Source: Herbiconiux sp. L3-i23
Lineage (GTDB): Bacteria; Actinomycetota; Actinomycetes; Actinomycetales; Microbacteriaceae
Assembly (NCBI RefSeq): GCF_023734115.1
Contig: NZ_AP025737.1
Span: 1,550,001 to 1,614,000, forward strand
Direction: 5' to 3'
DNA: 64,000 nt
This document shows positions 8,241 through 17,308 of the stretch, in pieces; within the stretch, counting starts at the first letter, position 1; each line of letters opens with the position of its first letter. Under the pieces are notes generated by a model. That model ran no database searches and was not told the origin of the DNA. It saw only the letters and a program-made list of their open reading frames with translations. Position numbers and translations under genes: made by a program.

Positions 8241-9971
8241 GTGAGCTTCACCGCACCGATCACACTGCCAGGCCTCACCCTCGATCCTCAGTGGTACCGC
8301 CGCGCGGTGTTCTACGAGGTCATGGTGCGCTCGTTCGCCGACAGCAACGGAGACGGGACCGGCGATCTCGGCGGGCTCACCGCCCGCCTCGACTACCTGC
8401 AGTGGCTCGGTGTCGATGCGCTCTGGCTGCCGCCGTTCTACCGTTCGCCCCTGCGTGACGGCGGGTACGACGTCTCCGACTTCAAGGCAGTGCTGCCGGA
8501 GTTCGGCACGATCGACGAGTTCCGCGAGCTCGTCACCAAGGCGCACGAGCGCAACATGCGCATCGTCATGGACTTCCCGCTGAACCACACCTCCGACGCG
8601 CACGAGTGGTTCCAGCAGTCCCGTGAAGACCCCGATGGTCCCTTCGGCGACTTCTACGTGTGGAGCGACACCGACGAGAAGTACGAGAACATCCGCATCA
8701 TCTTCGTCGACACCGAGGAGTCCAACTGGACCTTCGATTCGGTGCGTCGGCAGTTCTTCTTCCACCGCTTCTTCTCCCACCAGCCCGACCTCAACTTCGA
8801 GAACCCGGCCGTGCACGACGCGATCTTCGACATCGTGCGCTTCTGGCTCGACCTCGGCGTCGACGGCCTCCGGCTCGACGCCATCCCGTACCTCTACGAG
8901 TCGGAGGACGGCAACGGCGAGGGCGAGCCGCCCACCCACGACTTCATCAAGAAGCTGCGGGCCATGGTCGATCGCGACTACCCGGGCCGCATCCTGATCG
9001 CGGAGGCCAACCAGTGGCCGCGCGAGGTCGCCGCGTTCTTCGGCACCGAGGAGGAGCCCGAATGCCACATGGCGTTCGACTTCCCCACGATGCCGCGCAT
9101 CTTCTACTCGCTCCGGGCGCAGACCTCCGGCGAGCTGATCCGCATCCTGAAGGAGACCACCGACGTCCCCGAGGGCGCCGCGTGGGGCGTGTTCCTGCGC
9201 AACCACGACGAGCTGACGCTCGAGATGGTCTCCGAGGAGTACCGGCAGGCGATGTACGGCTGGTACGCGTACGACCCGCGGATGCGTTCGAACATCGGCA
9301 TCCGTCGGCGCCTCGCGAGCTTGCTCGACAACTCGCGCGCCGAGATGGAGTTGGCGCACGCGCTGCTGTTCTCGCTGCCCGGCAGCCCGTTCCTCTACTA
9401 CGGCGACGAGATCGGGATGGGCGACAACATCTGGTTGCCCGACCGTGACGCGAGCCGCACGCCGATGCAGTGGACCCCCGACCGCAACGCCGGGTTCTCG
9501 TCGGCCGACCCCGGCAAGCTGTTCCTGCCGGTCGTGCAGTCGCTGGTCTACAACTACACGCTCGTCAACGTCGAGGCGCAGCTCGCCCAGTCGCGGTCGC
9601 TGCTGCACTGGGTGCGCAACGTGATCCACACCCGCAAGGCGCACCCCACGTTCGGTCTCGGGTCGCTGCACGTGCAGGACACCGACCACGAGTCGGCGCT
9701 GGCGTTCGTCCGCTCCTACGCCGGCTCCCCCGGCGCCGGCGTCGGGCAGCACGTCGGCGACGCGGCCGAGGACATCCTCTGCGTGTTCAATTTCTCGCAC
9801 AACCCGATCAGCGTGCGCATCACCGCGCCCGAGCACGCCGGCGCGAGACTCGTCGATCTGTTCGGCGGCGGCGAGTTCCCGAGCATCGACGCCGAAGGCG
9901 GGGTCGCGTTGACGCTCGGCAGCCAGAGCTTCTACTGGCTGAAGATCGTCGACGCGCAGCCCGCGGTCTGA
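8241..9971 (+). CDS. treS: Maltose alpha-D-glucosyltransferase (trehalose synthase)
   Basis: Glycoside hydrolase family 13 enzyme that interconverts maltose and trehalose; 576 residues, the usual length without a fused maltokinase. The N-terminus WYRRAVFYEVMVRSFADSNG is typical of TreS. GH13 catalytic residues are visible: DFPLNH (111-116), nucleophile D213 in DGLRLDAIPYL, acid/base E255 in IAEANQWP, and N321-H322-D323 of the fourth conserved region. AAGGAG at 8231 fixes the GTG start at 8241; the longer upstream frame is not homologous. No maltokinase gene follows. With glgM and glgC about 2.4-5 kb downstream, it may feed the maltose-1-phosphate/GlgE route, but that is an inference. Confidence 0.95.
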   Translation: MSFTAPITLPGLTLDPQWYRRAVFYEVMVRSFADSNGDGTGDLGGLTARLDYLQWLGVDALWLPPFYRSPLRDGGYDVSDFKAVLPEFGTIDEFRELVTKAHERNMRIVMDFPLNHTSDAHEWFQQSREDPDGPFGDFYVWSDTDEKYENIRIIFVDTEESNWTFDSVRRQFFFHRFFSHQPDLNFENPAVHDAIFDIVRFWLDLGVDGLRLDAIPYLYESEDGNGEGEPPTHDFIKKLRAMVDRDYPGRILIAEANQWPREVAAFFGTEEEPECHMAFDFPTMPRIFYSLRAQTSGELIRILKETTDVPEGAAWGVFLRNHDELTLEMVSEEYRQAMYGWYAYDPRMRSNIGIRRRLASLLDNSRAEMELAHALLFSLPGSPFLYYGDEIGMGDNIWLPDRDASRTPMQWTPDRNAGFSSADPGKLFLPVVQSLVYNYTLVNVEAQLAQSRSLLHWVRNVIHTRKAHPTFGLGSLHVQDTDHESALAFVRSYAGSPGAGVGQHVGDAAEDILCVFNFSHNPISVRITAPEHAGARLVDLFGGGEFPSIDAEGGVALTLGSQSFYWLKIVDAQPAV

Positions 9972-9977
9972 TCCCGC

Positions 9978-10018
9978 GTTCGCGTCTGCGGTTCGCGTCT
10001 GCGGTTTGCGTCGATGCG
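9978..10018. repeat. Short tandem repeat (13-bp unit)
   Basis: GTTCGCGTCTGCG occurs twice in tandem at 9978-9990 and 9991-10003, followed by a degenerate third unit at 10004-10018. It lies between the treS stop and the promoter of the exonuclease gene. Probably replication slippage; no function is evident. Confidence 0.7.
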
Positions 10019-10052
10019 GCGCGTGATCCGCGGGCCGGTCGGAGGTGCCCCG

Positions 10053-10058
10053 TAGCCT
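10053..10058 (+). promoter_or_regulatory. Probable leaderless -10 element of the exonuclease gene
   Basis: TAGCCT is followed by only 6 nt before the GTG at 10065, and no Shine-Dalgarno sequence is present. This spacing places the transcription start at the first base of the start codon. Confidence 0.55.
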
Positions 10059-10064
10059 GACCGC

Positions 10065-10952
10065 GTGGCAGCAGATCTGACCCTCGACGGACTCGACTTC
10101 GACGAGCTCAACGGCGCGACGACGCAGGCCCCCGGCGGTGGCGTCATCCCCCGCACCGTGTTCCGGGCCGACCCTGTGCAGGAGCTCGTCATCGAGGCCG
10201 AGCTCGAAGCCGACGCCCCGATGGTGTTCGTCGCCCCCGACGTGCCCGAGTGGGCGTCGATCGTCGGTGTCTTCGACCTCGAGACGACCGGCATCGATCC
10301 CGCCACCGCGCGCATCGTCAGCGCCCACATCGGCGTCCTTGACGCCGCCGGAGAGTCGATCGAGCGCAATGACTGGCTCGCCGACCCCGGCATCGAGATC
10401 CCCGAGGGCGCGTCGGCCATCCACGGCATCACGACGGAGAGGGCCCGTGCGGAGGGCCGCGACGCGTCGACCGTGGTCGCCGAGATCCTCGACACCCTGC
10501 GCTCGCTCGCGGGGCGGGGCATTCCGGTCGTCGTCTACAACGCCCCGTACGACCTGACGGTGCTGCTCCACGAGGCGCGGCGCCACGGTCACGACGAGCT
10601 CGAGGACACGCTGCACGTCATCGATCCGCTGGTGATCGACAAGGCCGTCGACCGCTACCGCAAGGGCAAGCGCACGCTGACCGCGGCGTCCGAGTACTAC
10701 GGGGTGGCGCTGGTCGACGCCCACGATGCGAGCGCCGACGCCATCGCCGCGGGTCGCGTTGCGCAGGCGCTCGCACGTCGCTACTCGGCGGAGCTGAGGG
10801 TCTCGGCGGCCAAACTGCACGACCTGCAGGTCGGGTGGTGCCGCGAGCAGACCGAGAGCTTCATCGAGTACATGCGCCGCGTGAAGGATCCCGACTTCAC
10901 CTGCCACACGGGGTGGCCCCTCCGCGCCGAGTTGGCCACCACCACGAAGTAG
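10065..10952 (+). CDS. DnaQ-like 3'-5' exonuclease (DEDDh family)
   Basis: A 295-residue exonuclease of the DEDD superfamily. ExoI motif VFDLETTGIDP supplies the first D and E near residue 70. ExoII is seen in VVVYNAPYDLTVLLHEA, and ExoIII as VDAHDASADAIAAGRVAQAL with the histidine that defines the DEDDh subgroup. About 65 acidic residues precede the nuclease domain and have no recognisable fold. There is no helicase or BRCT domain. These proteins proofread or trim DNA or RNA; the actual substrate is unknown. The GTG start is chosen from the leaderless promoter spacing. It is followed by a repeat element and then a convergent L31 gene. Confidence 0.87.
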   Translation: MAADLTLDGLDFDELNGATTQAPGGGVIPRTVFRADPVQELVIEAELEADAPMVFVAPDVPEWASIVGVFDLETTGIDPATARIVSAHIGVLDAAGESIERNDWLADPGIEIPEGASAIHGITTERARAEGRDASTVVAEILDTLRSLAGRGIPVVVYNAPYDLTVLLHEARRHGHDELEDTLHVIDPLVIDKAVDRYRKGKRTLTAASEYYGVALVDAHDASADAIAAGRVAQALARRYSAELRVSAAKLHDLQVGWCREQTESFIEYMRRVKDPDFTCHTGWPLRAELATTTK

Positions 10953-10977
10953 CGGCACCGCCGCCTCGCGCAGCGCT

Positions 10978-11121
10978 GTGGTCTCGGTGCGCTGCGCTTA
11001 CTCGACCCGTTTCGGTACGCTCCTTCGTCGCTACTCGACGATCGGGATTTCGGTCGTCGAGTAGGCGCGAAGCGCCGTGTCGAGACGGCTCGAGTAGCGA
11101 GGAACGAGCGTATCGAGAGCG
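10978..11121. repeat. Intergenic repeat family 2, single B+A copy
   Basis: A B-type segment (about 10978-11044) containing CTCCTTCGTCGCTACTCGAC is followed by an A-type segment (about 11045-11121) containing GAGTAGCGAGGAACGAGCGT. The two are imperfect inverted copies of each other, so the whole can fold into a long stem. Five more segments of the same family form the array at 43880-44440. No protein-coding signal is seen here. Confidence 0.85.
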
Positions 11122-11140
11122 CAGCGTGCCCAGGAACGAG

Positions 11141-11172
11141 GGAAGCCCCGCCGCTGATGCGGCGGGGCTTCC
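11141..11172 (-). terminator. Rho-independent-type hairpin after rpmE2
   Basis: Perfect 14-bp GC-rich stem 11141-11154/11159-11172 with a TGAT tetraloop, 22 nt beyond the L31 stop. The U-tract is poor on either strand, as is common in actinobacteria. It may also stop read-through from the exonuclease side. Confidence 0.75.
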
Positions 11173-11194
11173 TCTGCTCGAAACTTCGGCGGGC

Positions 11195-11446
11195 TTACTT
11201 GCCGAAGTTCTTGAAGCGCTGGTTGAACTTCTCGACGCGGCCGGCGCTGTCCATGATGCGCTGCTTGCCGGTGTAGAAGGGGTGCGAGGCCGACGAGATC
11301 TCGACGTCGATCACCGGGTAGGTGCTGCCGTCTTCCCACTCGATGGTCTTGCTGCTCGAAACGGTCGAACGAGTGAGGAAGGTCTCACCCGAGGCCAGGT
11401 CGCGGAAAACGACGGGAGCGTACTCGGGGTGTGCACCGGACTTCAT
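11195..11446 (-). CDS. rpmE2: 50S ribosomal protein L31 type B (zinc-free form)
   Basis: An 83-residue bL31 protein of the large ribosomal subunit. The start [20 protein letters not shown] and the tail [22 protein letters not shown] are diagnostic of the type B paralogue. It has no cysteine, so the CxxC zinc site of type A L31 is absent; in other bacteria this paralogue replaces the zinc form under zinc limitation. The start is the ATG at 11446, with AAAGG about 10 nt upstream. A TATCCT hexamer on this strand at 11529-11524 is a possible -10. No other zinc-independent ribosomal paralogue (S14, S18, L28, L33) is next to it, and I see no clear Zur box. Confidence 0.95.
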   Translation of the reverse strand: MKSGAHPEYAPVVFRDLASGETFLTRSTVSSSKTIEWEDGSTYPVIDVEISSASHPFYTGKQRIMDSAGRVEKFNQRFKNFGK

Positions 11447-11570
11447 GAAAGAACCTTTTGATCGAAAGATGGGAGACGGACAAACTTCTGGCCGCGCGTC
11501 CGCAGACTCTGGGCCGACAGACAAGGATAGCACCCGCCCGCGCACCCGGCGAGGCCGAGCAGGCGGAGTG

Positions 11571-12359
11571 TCAGCGATCGGCGGCGCGAGCGGTGAAGCG
11601 GCCGTCGGTCTCATCGACGGTGAGCGGCAGACCGAACGTCCCCGACAGCACCTCCGACGTGATGACCTCGCCGATGGGGCCGGCTGCGGCGACCTTGCCC
11701 TGATCGAGCAGCAGCGCATGCGTGAAGCCCGGCGGGATCTCTTCGACGTGGTGGGTGACCATGATGATCCCCGGCGCGTACGGTGAGCTCGCGTATCCGC
11801 CGAGCAGCTGCAGCAGCTCTTCACGGGCGCCGAGGTCGAGGCTCGCGGCCGGCTCGTCGAGCAGCAGGAGCTCGGGGTCGGTCATCACGGCGCGGGCGAT
11901 CTGGACGCGCTTCTGCTCGCCGTCGCTGAGTTCGCCGAACCGGCGCTGCTCGAGGTGCGAGAGCTTCCATTCGGCGAGCACGCGGGAGGCGCGACGCACG
12001 TCGAGCTCCTCGTACTGCTCGTTCCAGCGTCCCGTCACCGAGTACGCGGCGGTGAGGACGACGTCGATGACGGATTCGCTGGCGGGCACACGGCGGGCCA
12101 TCGCGGTGGATGCGAAGCCGATGCGGGGGCGCAGCTCGAACAGGTCGACGGAGCCGATGCGCTGCCCGAGGACGTCCGCGGTGCCGAGGGACGGGTGCAT
12201 GAGCGCCGCCGCGACCTGGAGCATCGTGGTCTTGCCTGCACCGTTCGGTCCGAGGATGACCCAACGCTCAGAGCTGTCGACCTTCCACGACACCTGGTCG
12301 AGGATCGTGGTGCCGCTCCGGGTCACCGTGACGTCGGACAACTCGAGAACCGTGCTCAT
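11571..12359 (-). CDS. ABC transporter ATP-binding protein, stand-alone
   Basis: A 262-residue ATPase with a single nucleotide-binding domain. Walker A is GPNGAGKTT near residue 38, the signature is LSDGEQKR, Walker B is LLLLDEP and the switch histidine is in [10 protein letters not shown]. The [13 protein letters not shown] segment resembles the ModF/YlmA-like group, which has no dedicated permease; none is encoded nearby. The role is unknown. The start is ATG at 12359. The next gene upstream on this strand is transcribed toward it from 13575 and ends 28 nt away, so co-transcription with glgM is possible. Confidence 0.88.
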   Translation of the reverse strand: MSTVLELSDVTVTRSGTTILDQVSWKVDSSERWVILGPNGAGKTTMLQVAAALMHPSLGTADVLGQRIGSVDLFELRPRIGFASTAMARRVPASESVIDVVLTAAYSVTGRWNEQYEELDVRRASRVLAEWKLSHLEQRRFGELSDGEQKRVQIARAVMTDPELLLLDEPAASLDLGAREELLQLLGGYASSPYAPGIIMVTHHVEEIPPGFTHALLLDQGKVAAAGPIGEVITSEVLSGTFGLPLTVDETDGRFTARAADR

Positions 12360-12387
12360 GCGTCAACCCTACCGACGCGGACGCGGC

Positions 12388-13575
12388 TCAACCGCCGAGT
12401 ACGCGCTGGTAGACGCGGCGCGTGTCCTCGGCGATCCGGGTCCAGCTGAACAGTTCTTCCGCCCGGCGACGACCGGCCTCGCCGTAGCGCTTCGCCTGCT
12501 CGGGATCGGACACCACTTCGATGAGGGTGCCGGCCAGGTCGGCGACGAACCTGTCGGGGTCGATCGGCGTGCCGGTGCCGTCCTCGACCTGTTCGATGGG
12601 GACGAGACGCCCGGTCCCGTGGTCGGCGACGACCTCGGGGATGCCGCCGGTGGCGGTGCCGACGACGGCGGCCCCGCAGGCCATGGCTTCGAGGTTCACG
12701 ATGCCGAGCGGCTCGTAGATGGACGGGCACACGAACACCGTCGCGGCCGTCAGCACCGCCGACAGCTCCTGGCGACTGAGCAGGCGGTCGAGCCAGACGA
12801 CGCCGGCCCGCTCCTGCTGCAGCTCGCGGACGAGGGCGGTGACCTCGGCGAGGATCTCGGCGGTGTCCGGCGCTCCCGCGCAGAGCACGAGCTGGACGTC
12901 GTCGGGCAGCGCACGCGCGGCGCGGAGCAGGTAGGGAAGCCCCTTCTGGCGGGTGATGCGTCCGACGAAGACGACGGCGGGCCGGGTCGGGTCGACGCCG
13001 AGCGACCGGACGAGGTCGTCGTCGTGCAGCGGGGCCCACACGTCGAGGTCGATGCCGTTGTAGACGACCTCGACCCGCGACTCGTCGAGCGCCGGGTAGG
13101 AACGGAGGATGTCGCGGCGCATGCCCTCGCTCACGGCGATGACGGCGTCGGCGTTCTCGAACGCCTCCCGCTCGATCCAGCTCGAGACGCGGTATCCGCC
13201 GCCGAGCTGCTCCGCCTTCCAGGGGCGCAGCGGCTCGAGGCTGTGCGCGGTGACGATGTGCGGGATGCCGTGTAGCAGAGAGGCGACGCGGCCGGCCGCG
13301 TTCGCGTACCAGGTGTGCGAGTGCACGAGGTCGGCGCCGGCGGTGTCCTGGGCGATCTGCAGGTCGACGCCGAGCGTCGCGATGCTCGGGTTCGCGTTCG
13401 CGAGCTGAGGCGGCACGAGATAGGCGTGGGTGTTCGGCTCGTTGCGAGGAAGACCGAAGCAGCGCACCTGCACGTCGATGTCGTGACGCAGCGCCGTGAC
13501 GAGCTCGGCGACGTGCACCCCCGCTCCCCCGTATACCTCCGGCGGATACTCCCTTGTCAGCAGATCGACTCGCAC
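12388..13575 (-). CDS. glgM: GT4 glucosyltransferase GlgM (actinobacterial GlgA; maltose-1-phosphate/glycogen synthase)
   Basis: A 395-residue GT4 enzyme starting RVDLLTREYPPEVYGGAGVH, the hallmark of actinobacterial GlgA/GlgM. The mycobacterial relative makes maltose-1-phosphate from ADP-glucose and glucose-1-phosphate for the GlgE pathway. VVFVGRITRQKGLPYLL and the E-x7-E motif in YEPLGIVNLEAMACG form the ADP-glucose site. The GTG at 13575 is chosen because a TAGTTT hexamer lies 7 nt upstream (leaderless); the longer frame only overlaps glgC antisense. It diverges from glgC, the same arrangement as in mycobacteria. Many databases call this gene glgA. Whether it makes maltose-1-phosphate or glycogen cannot be read here. 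Confidence 0.9.
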   Translation of the reverse strand: MRVDLLTREYPPEVYGGAGVHVAELVTALRHDIDVQVRCFGLPRNEPNTHAYLVPPQLANANPSIATLGVDLQIAQDTAGADLVHSHTWYANAAGRVASLLHGIPHIVTAHSLEPLRPWKAEQLGGGYRVSSWIEREAFENADAVIAVSEGMRRDILRSYPALDESRVEVVYNGIDLDVWAPLHDDDLVRSLGVDPTRPAVVFVGRITRQKGLPYLLRAARALPDDVQLVLCAGAPDTAEILAEVTALVRELQQERAGVVWLDRLLSRQELSAVLTAATVFVCPSIYEPLGIVNLEAMACGAAVVGTATGGIPEVVADHGTGRLVPIEQVEDGTGTPIDPDRFVADLAGTLIEVVSDPEQAKRYGEAGRRRAEELFSWTRIAEDTRRVYQRVLGG

Positions 13576-13582
13576 GGGGACC

Positions 13583-13588
13583 AAACTA
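13583..13588 (-). promoter_or_regulatory. Leaderless -10 element of glgM
   Basis: On the minus strand TAGTTT is followed by 7 nt and the GTG start at 13575. No Shine-Dalgarno sequence is present. Confidence 0.5.
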
Positions 13589-13647
13589 GCGCAGCGATCT
13601 GCGACCGATTCCTGGAAGCTCCCTGGGGGAACGCAGGATCGTAGGAA

Positions 13648-13653
13648 TACACT
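13648..13653 (+). promoter_or_regulatory. Leaderless -10 element of glgC
   Basis: TACACT is followed by 6 nt and the ATG at 13660. It faces the glgM -10 element in an 84-bp divergent intergenic region. Confidence 0.55.
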
Positions 13654-13659
13654 CAGCCC

Positions 13660-14901
13660 ATGGCATCGAAGAAGATCTTCGGCATCGTTCTGGCTGGCGG
13701 CGAGGGTAAGCGCCTCATGCCGCTCACTGCCGACCGGGCGAAGCCGGCGGTGCCGTTCGGCGGCACCTACCGCCTCATCGATTTCGCGCTGTCGAACCTC
13801 ATCAACTCGGGGCTCACGCAGATCGTCGTTCTCACCCAGTACAAGTCGCACAGTCTCGACCGGCACGTCGCCGAGACCTGGCGTCTGTCGGGACTGCTGA
13901 ACGCCTACGTGGCGTCGGTGCCCGCGCAGCAGCGACTCGGCAAGCGCTGGTACACGGGCTCGGCCGACGCGATCCTGCAGAGCCTCAACCTGATCAACGA
14001 CGAGAAGCCCGACATCGTGGTCGTGGTCGGTGCCGACCACGTGTACCGCATGGACTTCAGCCAGATGATCGATGCGCACATCGCCTCGGGTGTCGGCGCG
14101 ACGGTGGCCGCCATCCGGCAGCCGATCTCGTTGGCCGACCAGTTCGGCGTCATCCAGGTCGACCACTCCGACCCGAGCCGCATCGCCGAGTTCCTCGAGA
14201 AGCCGAAGGACGCGGAGGGTCTCCCCGACTCCCCCGGCGAGGTGCTCGCCTCGATGGGCAACTACGTCTTCAACACCGACGCGCTCGTCGACGCGGTCCG
14301 TGCCGACGCCGACCTGCCGGGCTCGAACCACGACATGGGCGGCGACATCATCCCGGGCTTCGTGTCGCGCGGCGATGCGGGCGTCTATGACCTCAACAAC
14401 AACGAGGTGCCCGGGGCCACCGATCGCGACCGTTTCTACTGGCGAGACGTCGGTACCATCGACTCGTTCTTCGAGGCCCACCAGGACCTCATCGCGGCGC
14501 TGCCGGTCTTCAACCTCTACAACCGGTCATGGCCGATCTTCACGCAGCAGTTGAACTCGCCGCCCGCGAAGTTCGTGCGCGACTCGGTCGGCAACAATGG
14601 CACGATGGTCGACTCGATCGTCTCGCTCGGTTCGCTGATCTCGGGCGCACGCATCGAACGCAGCGTGCTCGGCCCTTGGTCGACGATCGAATCCGGTGCG
14701 GTGGTCACCGATTCGGTGCTCTTCGACCGCGCCCGCGTGTACCCGAACGCCGTCGTCTCTCGCGCTATCCTCGACAAGAACGTGGTGGTCGAAGAGGGCG
14801 CGCGGGTCGGCATCGACCACGACCTCGACCGCTCACGCGGCTTCACGGTGACCGACAGCGGTATCACCGTCGTGGGCAAGGGAGAGCGGGTATCGGCGTA
14901 A
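13660..14901 (+). CDS. glgC: Glucose-1-phosphate adenylyltransferase
   Basis: Makes ADP-glucose from ATP and glucose-1-phosphate, the committed step of alpha-glucan synthesis; 413 residues, full length. The nucleotidyltransferase motif [20 protein letters not shown] is at residues 5-24, followed by [19 protein letters not shown]. The sugar-phosphate site FLEKPKD is near residue 180 and the metal region is [12 protein letters not shown]. The C-terminal left-handed beta-helix ([20 protein letters not shown]) binds regulators. The divergent partner is glgM. serB starts 20 nt downstream on the same strand. Confidence 0.97.
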   Translation: MASKKIFGIVLAGGEGKRLMPLTADRAKPAVPFGGTYRLIDFALSNLINSGLTQIVVLTQYKSHSLDRHVAETWRLSGLLNAYVASVPAQQRLGKRWYTGSADAILQSLNLINDEKPDIVVVVGADHVYRMDFSQMIDAHIASGVGATVAAIRQPISLADQFGVIQVDHSDPSRIAEFLEKPKDAEGLPDSPGEVLASMGNYVFNTDALVDAVRADADLPGSNHDMGGDIIPGFVSRGDAGVYDLNNNEVPGATDRDRFYWRDVGTIDSFFEAHQDLIAALPVFNLYNRSWPIFTQQLNSPPAKFVRDSVGNNGTMVDSIVSLGSLISGARIERSVLGPWSTIESGAVVTDSVLFDRARVYPNAVVSRAILDKNVVVEEGARVGIDHDLDRSRGFTVTDSGITVVGKGERVSA

Positions 14902-14921
14902 CCGGAGAGCGGGCCGCGGCA

Positions 14922-15560
14922 GTGCCGGGTCCCCTCGTGGTGCTCGACGTCGACTCGACGCTGATCGAGGACGAGGTCATCGAACTCCTCGCCGACGCCG
15001 CGGGCAGCCGCGCACTCGTCGGCGACGTCACCGAGCGGGCCATGCGCGGCGAGATCGACTTCGCCGAGAGCCTGCGCGAACGGGTGGCGACCCTCGAAGG
15101 GCTCGCGGTCGGCGTTCTCGACGAGGTGTACGCGCAGATCAGGGTCACCGAGGGCGTCCCGGAGCTGATCGACGGCGTGCACGGGTCCGGGGGCCTCGTC
15201 GGCGTCGTCTCGGGCGGGTTCCACGAGCTCCTCGACCCGCTGGCCGAGCGTCTCGGCCTCGACTTCCACCGCGCGAACCGGCTGGCAGTGCGCGACGGCC
15301 GGCTGACCGGAGCCGTCGACGGGCCGATCGTGGATGCTCGCGCCAAGGCCGACGCGGTGATCGAGTGGGCGTCGGCCGCAGCCGTTCCCATGGGTCGCAC
15401 TGTGGCGGTGGGCGACGGCGCCAACGATCTCGCCATGATGGCGGTCGCCGGACTCTCTGTCGCGTTCGACGCGAAGCCCGCCGTGCGAGCGGCCGCCGAC
15501 GTGGCCATCGACGTGCGCGACCTCAGTCAGGTGCTGGCGCTGCTCGGTCTGCGCGGCTGA
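14922..15560 (+). CDS. serB: Phosphoserine phosphatase (HAD family)
   Basis: Hydrolyses phosphoserine in the last step of serine synthesis; 212 residues. HAD motif I is VVLDVDSTLI with nucleophile D9, motif II is in GVVSGGFHELLDPLA, and motifs III/IV are the lysine of DARAKADAVI and GDGANDLAMM. The N-terminal ACT regulatory domains of many SerB proteins are absent, so this is the minimal form. GTG at 14922 is chosen because the protein then begins just before motif I; the longer frame antiparallel to nothing conserved runs through glgC in another frame. GGAGAG lies somewhat far upstream (14904). Confidence 0.9.
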   Translation: MPGPLVVLDVDSTLIEDEVIELLADAAGSRALVGDVTERAMRGEIDFAESLRERVATLEGLAVGVLDEVYAQIRVTEGVPELIDGVHGSGGLVGVVSGGFHELLDPLAERLGLDFHRANRLAVRDGRLTGAVDGPIVDARAKADAVIEWASAAAVPMGRTVAVGDGANDLAMMAVAGLSVAFDAKPAVRAAADVAIDVRDLSQVLALLGLRG

Positions 15561-15575
15561 CCGCCCCGCACCGAC

Positions 15576-16553
15576 TCAGTCGGGCGCGCGTTCGAGCACG
15601 ACCTGCGGCCGGTAGCCGTCCCAGGTGAGCGCCAAGCTGCTCATCCCCCGGTATCCGTGTCCGGCGTCCCAGGAGTGGAAGAAGATCCGGTCGTCGGTGA
15701 CGTCCTGTCCGCCGGGACCGATGTAGGCGAAGTCGGAGCTCTCCGTCGACAGTAGCGGTTGCGGCGCCTTGACGTAGGGGCCGAGCAGCGCCGAAGACGA
15801 CGCCCAACGGATCGAGTACTCGAGCGTGTAGTAGTCGCCCGCCGAGTGCAGCAGCACGTATCGGCCGTCCCTCCACACCAGCGTCGGCGCCTCGACCACT
15901 CGTCCTTCGCCTGGCGTATCGGCGCTGAGCAGCAGGGTCGCCGGGCCCTCGAGCCGCGTCCCGCTGTGGTCGAGCGGCGCGATCCAGATCTCCCCGGTGC
16001 CGCCGCAGCAGTTCGCGTCGACCTTCCAGAGCAGGTGGGCGCTGCCATCGACATCGACGAAGAAGGAGGCGTCGATGGCTCCGACACCGGTGGGGCACAC
16101 GAGCGGCGCCTCCCCCACCTCGACGAACGGGCCGAGCGCCGACCGCGAGCGCGCCACCCCGATGCACTGCACGCCGCTCGCGTCGTCGGTGCTGGTGTGG
16201 AAGAGCAGGTGACCGCCCTCCCACGCCACCACATCGGGAGCCCACGTGTCGCCGGCTCGGACCCAGTCCGGCAGCACCGGCATCGCGTCGGTGTCGGTCA
16301 GCGTCCACCGCTGCCCGTCCGGCGATGTGGCGACCTGGACGTGCGCGTCCTCCGACTGCGTCGCGTAGGCGATCATGCCCTCGGTCGTCGACAGGATGTC
16401 CGGGTCGGCGAAGTCGGCATCGAGGGCGAACGGCTCCGGAAGGTCGACGTCGACCGCAGCGCTGCGCTCCGGCTCGAACGAGCAGCCGGCGACGCCGAGG
16501 CAGACCACCGCGGCGGCCGCCGCGACGAGCATCATCCGACGCCGCCGGTGCAC
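15576..16553 (-). CDS. GH43-like secreted lipoprotein (arabinanase/xylosidase fold)
   Basis: A 325-residue protein with a lipoprotein signal (hydrophobic run then LGVAGC lipobox, cysteine at residue 24), so it is likely anchored outside the membrane. The mature part has the five-bladed beta-propeller pattern of clan GH-F: a possible catalytic base in DADFADPDI, the pKa-tuning aspartate in VGAIDASFFVD and the acid in GRVVEAPTLVW. Repeats of YATSPDG-, TWAPDV- and LGPF-type blades are visible. It is last in the LacI-linked transport cluster and could release the imported sugar. The exact substrate is unknown. ATG codons at 16553 and 16535 are both possible starts. Confidence 0.82.
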   Translation of the reverse strand: MHRRRRMMLVAAAAAVVCLGVAGCSFEPERSAAVDVDLPEPFALDADFADPDILSTTEGMIAYATQSEDAHVQVATSPDGQRWTLTDTDAMPVLPDWVRAGDTWAPDVVAWEGGHLLFHTSTDDASGVQCIGVARSRSALGPFVEVGEAPLVCPTGVGAIDASFFVDVDGSAHLLWKVDANCCGGTGEIWIAPLDHSGTRLEGPATLLLSADTPGEGRVVEAPTLVWRDGRYVLLHSAGDYYTLEYSIRWASSSALLGPYVKAPQPLLSTESSDFAYIGPGGQDVTDDRIFFHSWDAGHGYRGMSSLALTWDGYRPQVVLERAPD

Positions 16554-16586
16554 GTCAGCTCGTCCCGCGCAGCCCGAGCGGAACTC

Positions 16587-17306
16587 TCATGTCAGGAACC
16601 ACTCGGCCGACGGATTGCTGACGGCGGGCAGGACGCGTTCGGCGGGCGGCGCCGCCCAGGTGACCGCGTTGGCGAGGACGAGCTGGATCTCGGGCTGGTG
16701 GTAGACCGGGAAGTCCTGATCGCCGGGGCTGAAGTAGAACACCTTGCCGCGCCCGCGGCGGTAGGTGACGCCCGACCGGAAGACCTCGCCGCCCGCGAAC
16801 GAGCTGATGAAGACGAGCTCGTCGGGCTGCGGGATGTCGAAGTGCTCGCCGTACATCTCCTGCTGACGGATGACGATCGGTTGGGGCACCCCCTCGGCGA
16901 TGGGATGCCCGGGGTCGACGGTCCACACGAGCTCCCGTTCGCCCTCGTTGCGCCACGCCAGCGAGCACGTGGTCCCCATCAGGGAGATGAAGATCTTCGA
17001 GAAGTGCCCGGAGTGCAGCACGATGAGGCCCATCCCGGCGAGGACGCGCTCCTTCACCCGCGCGACGAGCGCGTCGTCGACCTCGTCGTGAGCGACGTGG
17101 CCCCACCAGAGCAGCACATCGGTCGTGTCGAGGATCTCGTCGGGCAGCCCCTGCCCGGGGTCGGCCAACGTCGCGGTGCGCACCTCGACGCCGGGTAGGC
17201 GCTCCCGGAGGGCGCCGGCGATGGCGCCGTGCATCCCCTTGGGATAGCGGACCTGCATCGTCGGATCCTGCTCGTGGACCCCCTCGTTCCACACCGTGAC
17301 CCGCAT
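16587..17306 (-). CDS. ThuA domain protein (trehalose-utilisation type)
   Basis: A 239-residue ThuA protein with the class I glutamine-amidotransferase-like fold. Characteristic segments are [13 protein letters not shown] at the start, [45 protein letters not shown] and [16 protein letters not shown]. In rhizobia ThuA acts with the dehydrogenase ThuB on 3-keto-disaccharides. ATG at 17306 is 2 nt after the upstream isomerase stop, so the two are co-translated. The bordering dehydrogenase and TIM-barrel genes support a role in oxidised-sugar breakdown; the reaction here is not proven. Confidence 0.87.
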   Translation of the reverse strand: MRVTVWNEGVHEQDPTMQVRYPKGMHGAIAGALRERLPGVEVRTATLADPGQGLPDEILDTTDVLLWWGHVAHDEVDDALVARVKERVLAGMGLIVLHSGHFSKIFISLMGTTCSLAWRNEGERELVWTVDPGHPIAEGVPQPIVIRQQEMYGEHFDIPQPDELVFISSFAGGEVFRSGVTYRRGRGKVFYFSPGDQDFPVYHQPEIQLVLANAVTWAAPPAERVLPAVSNPSAEWFLT

Positions 17307-17308
17307 CG

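Noticed and set aside
8205-10958. Open frame of over 900 codons antisense to treS and the exonuclease gene
   Set aside because: Low-complexity composition and complete overlap with two well-supported genes.
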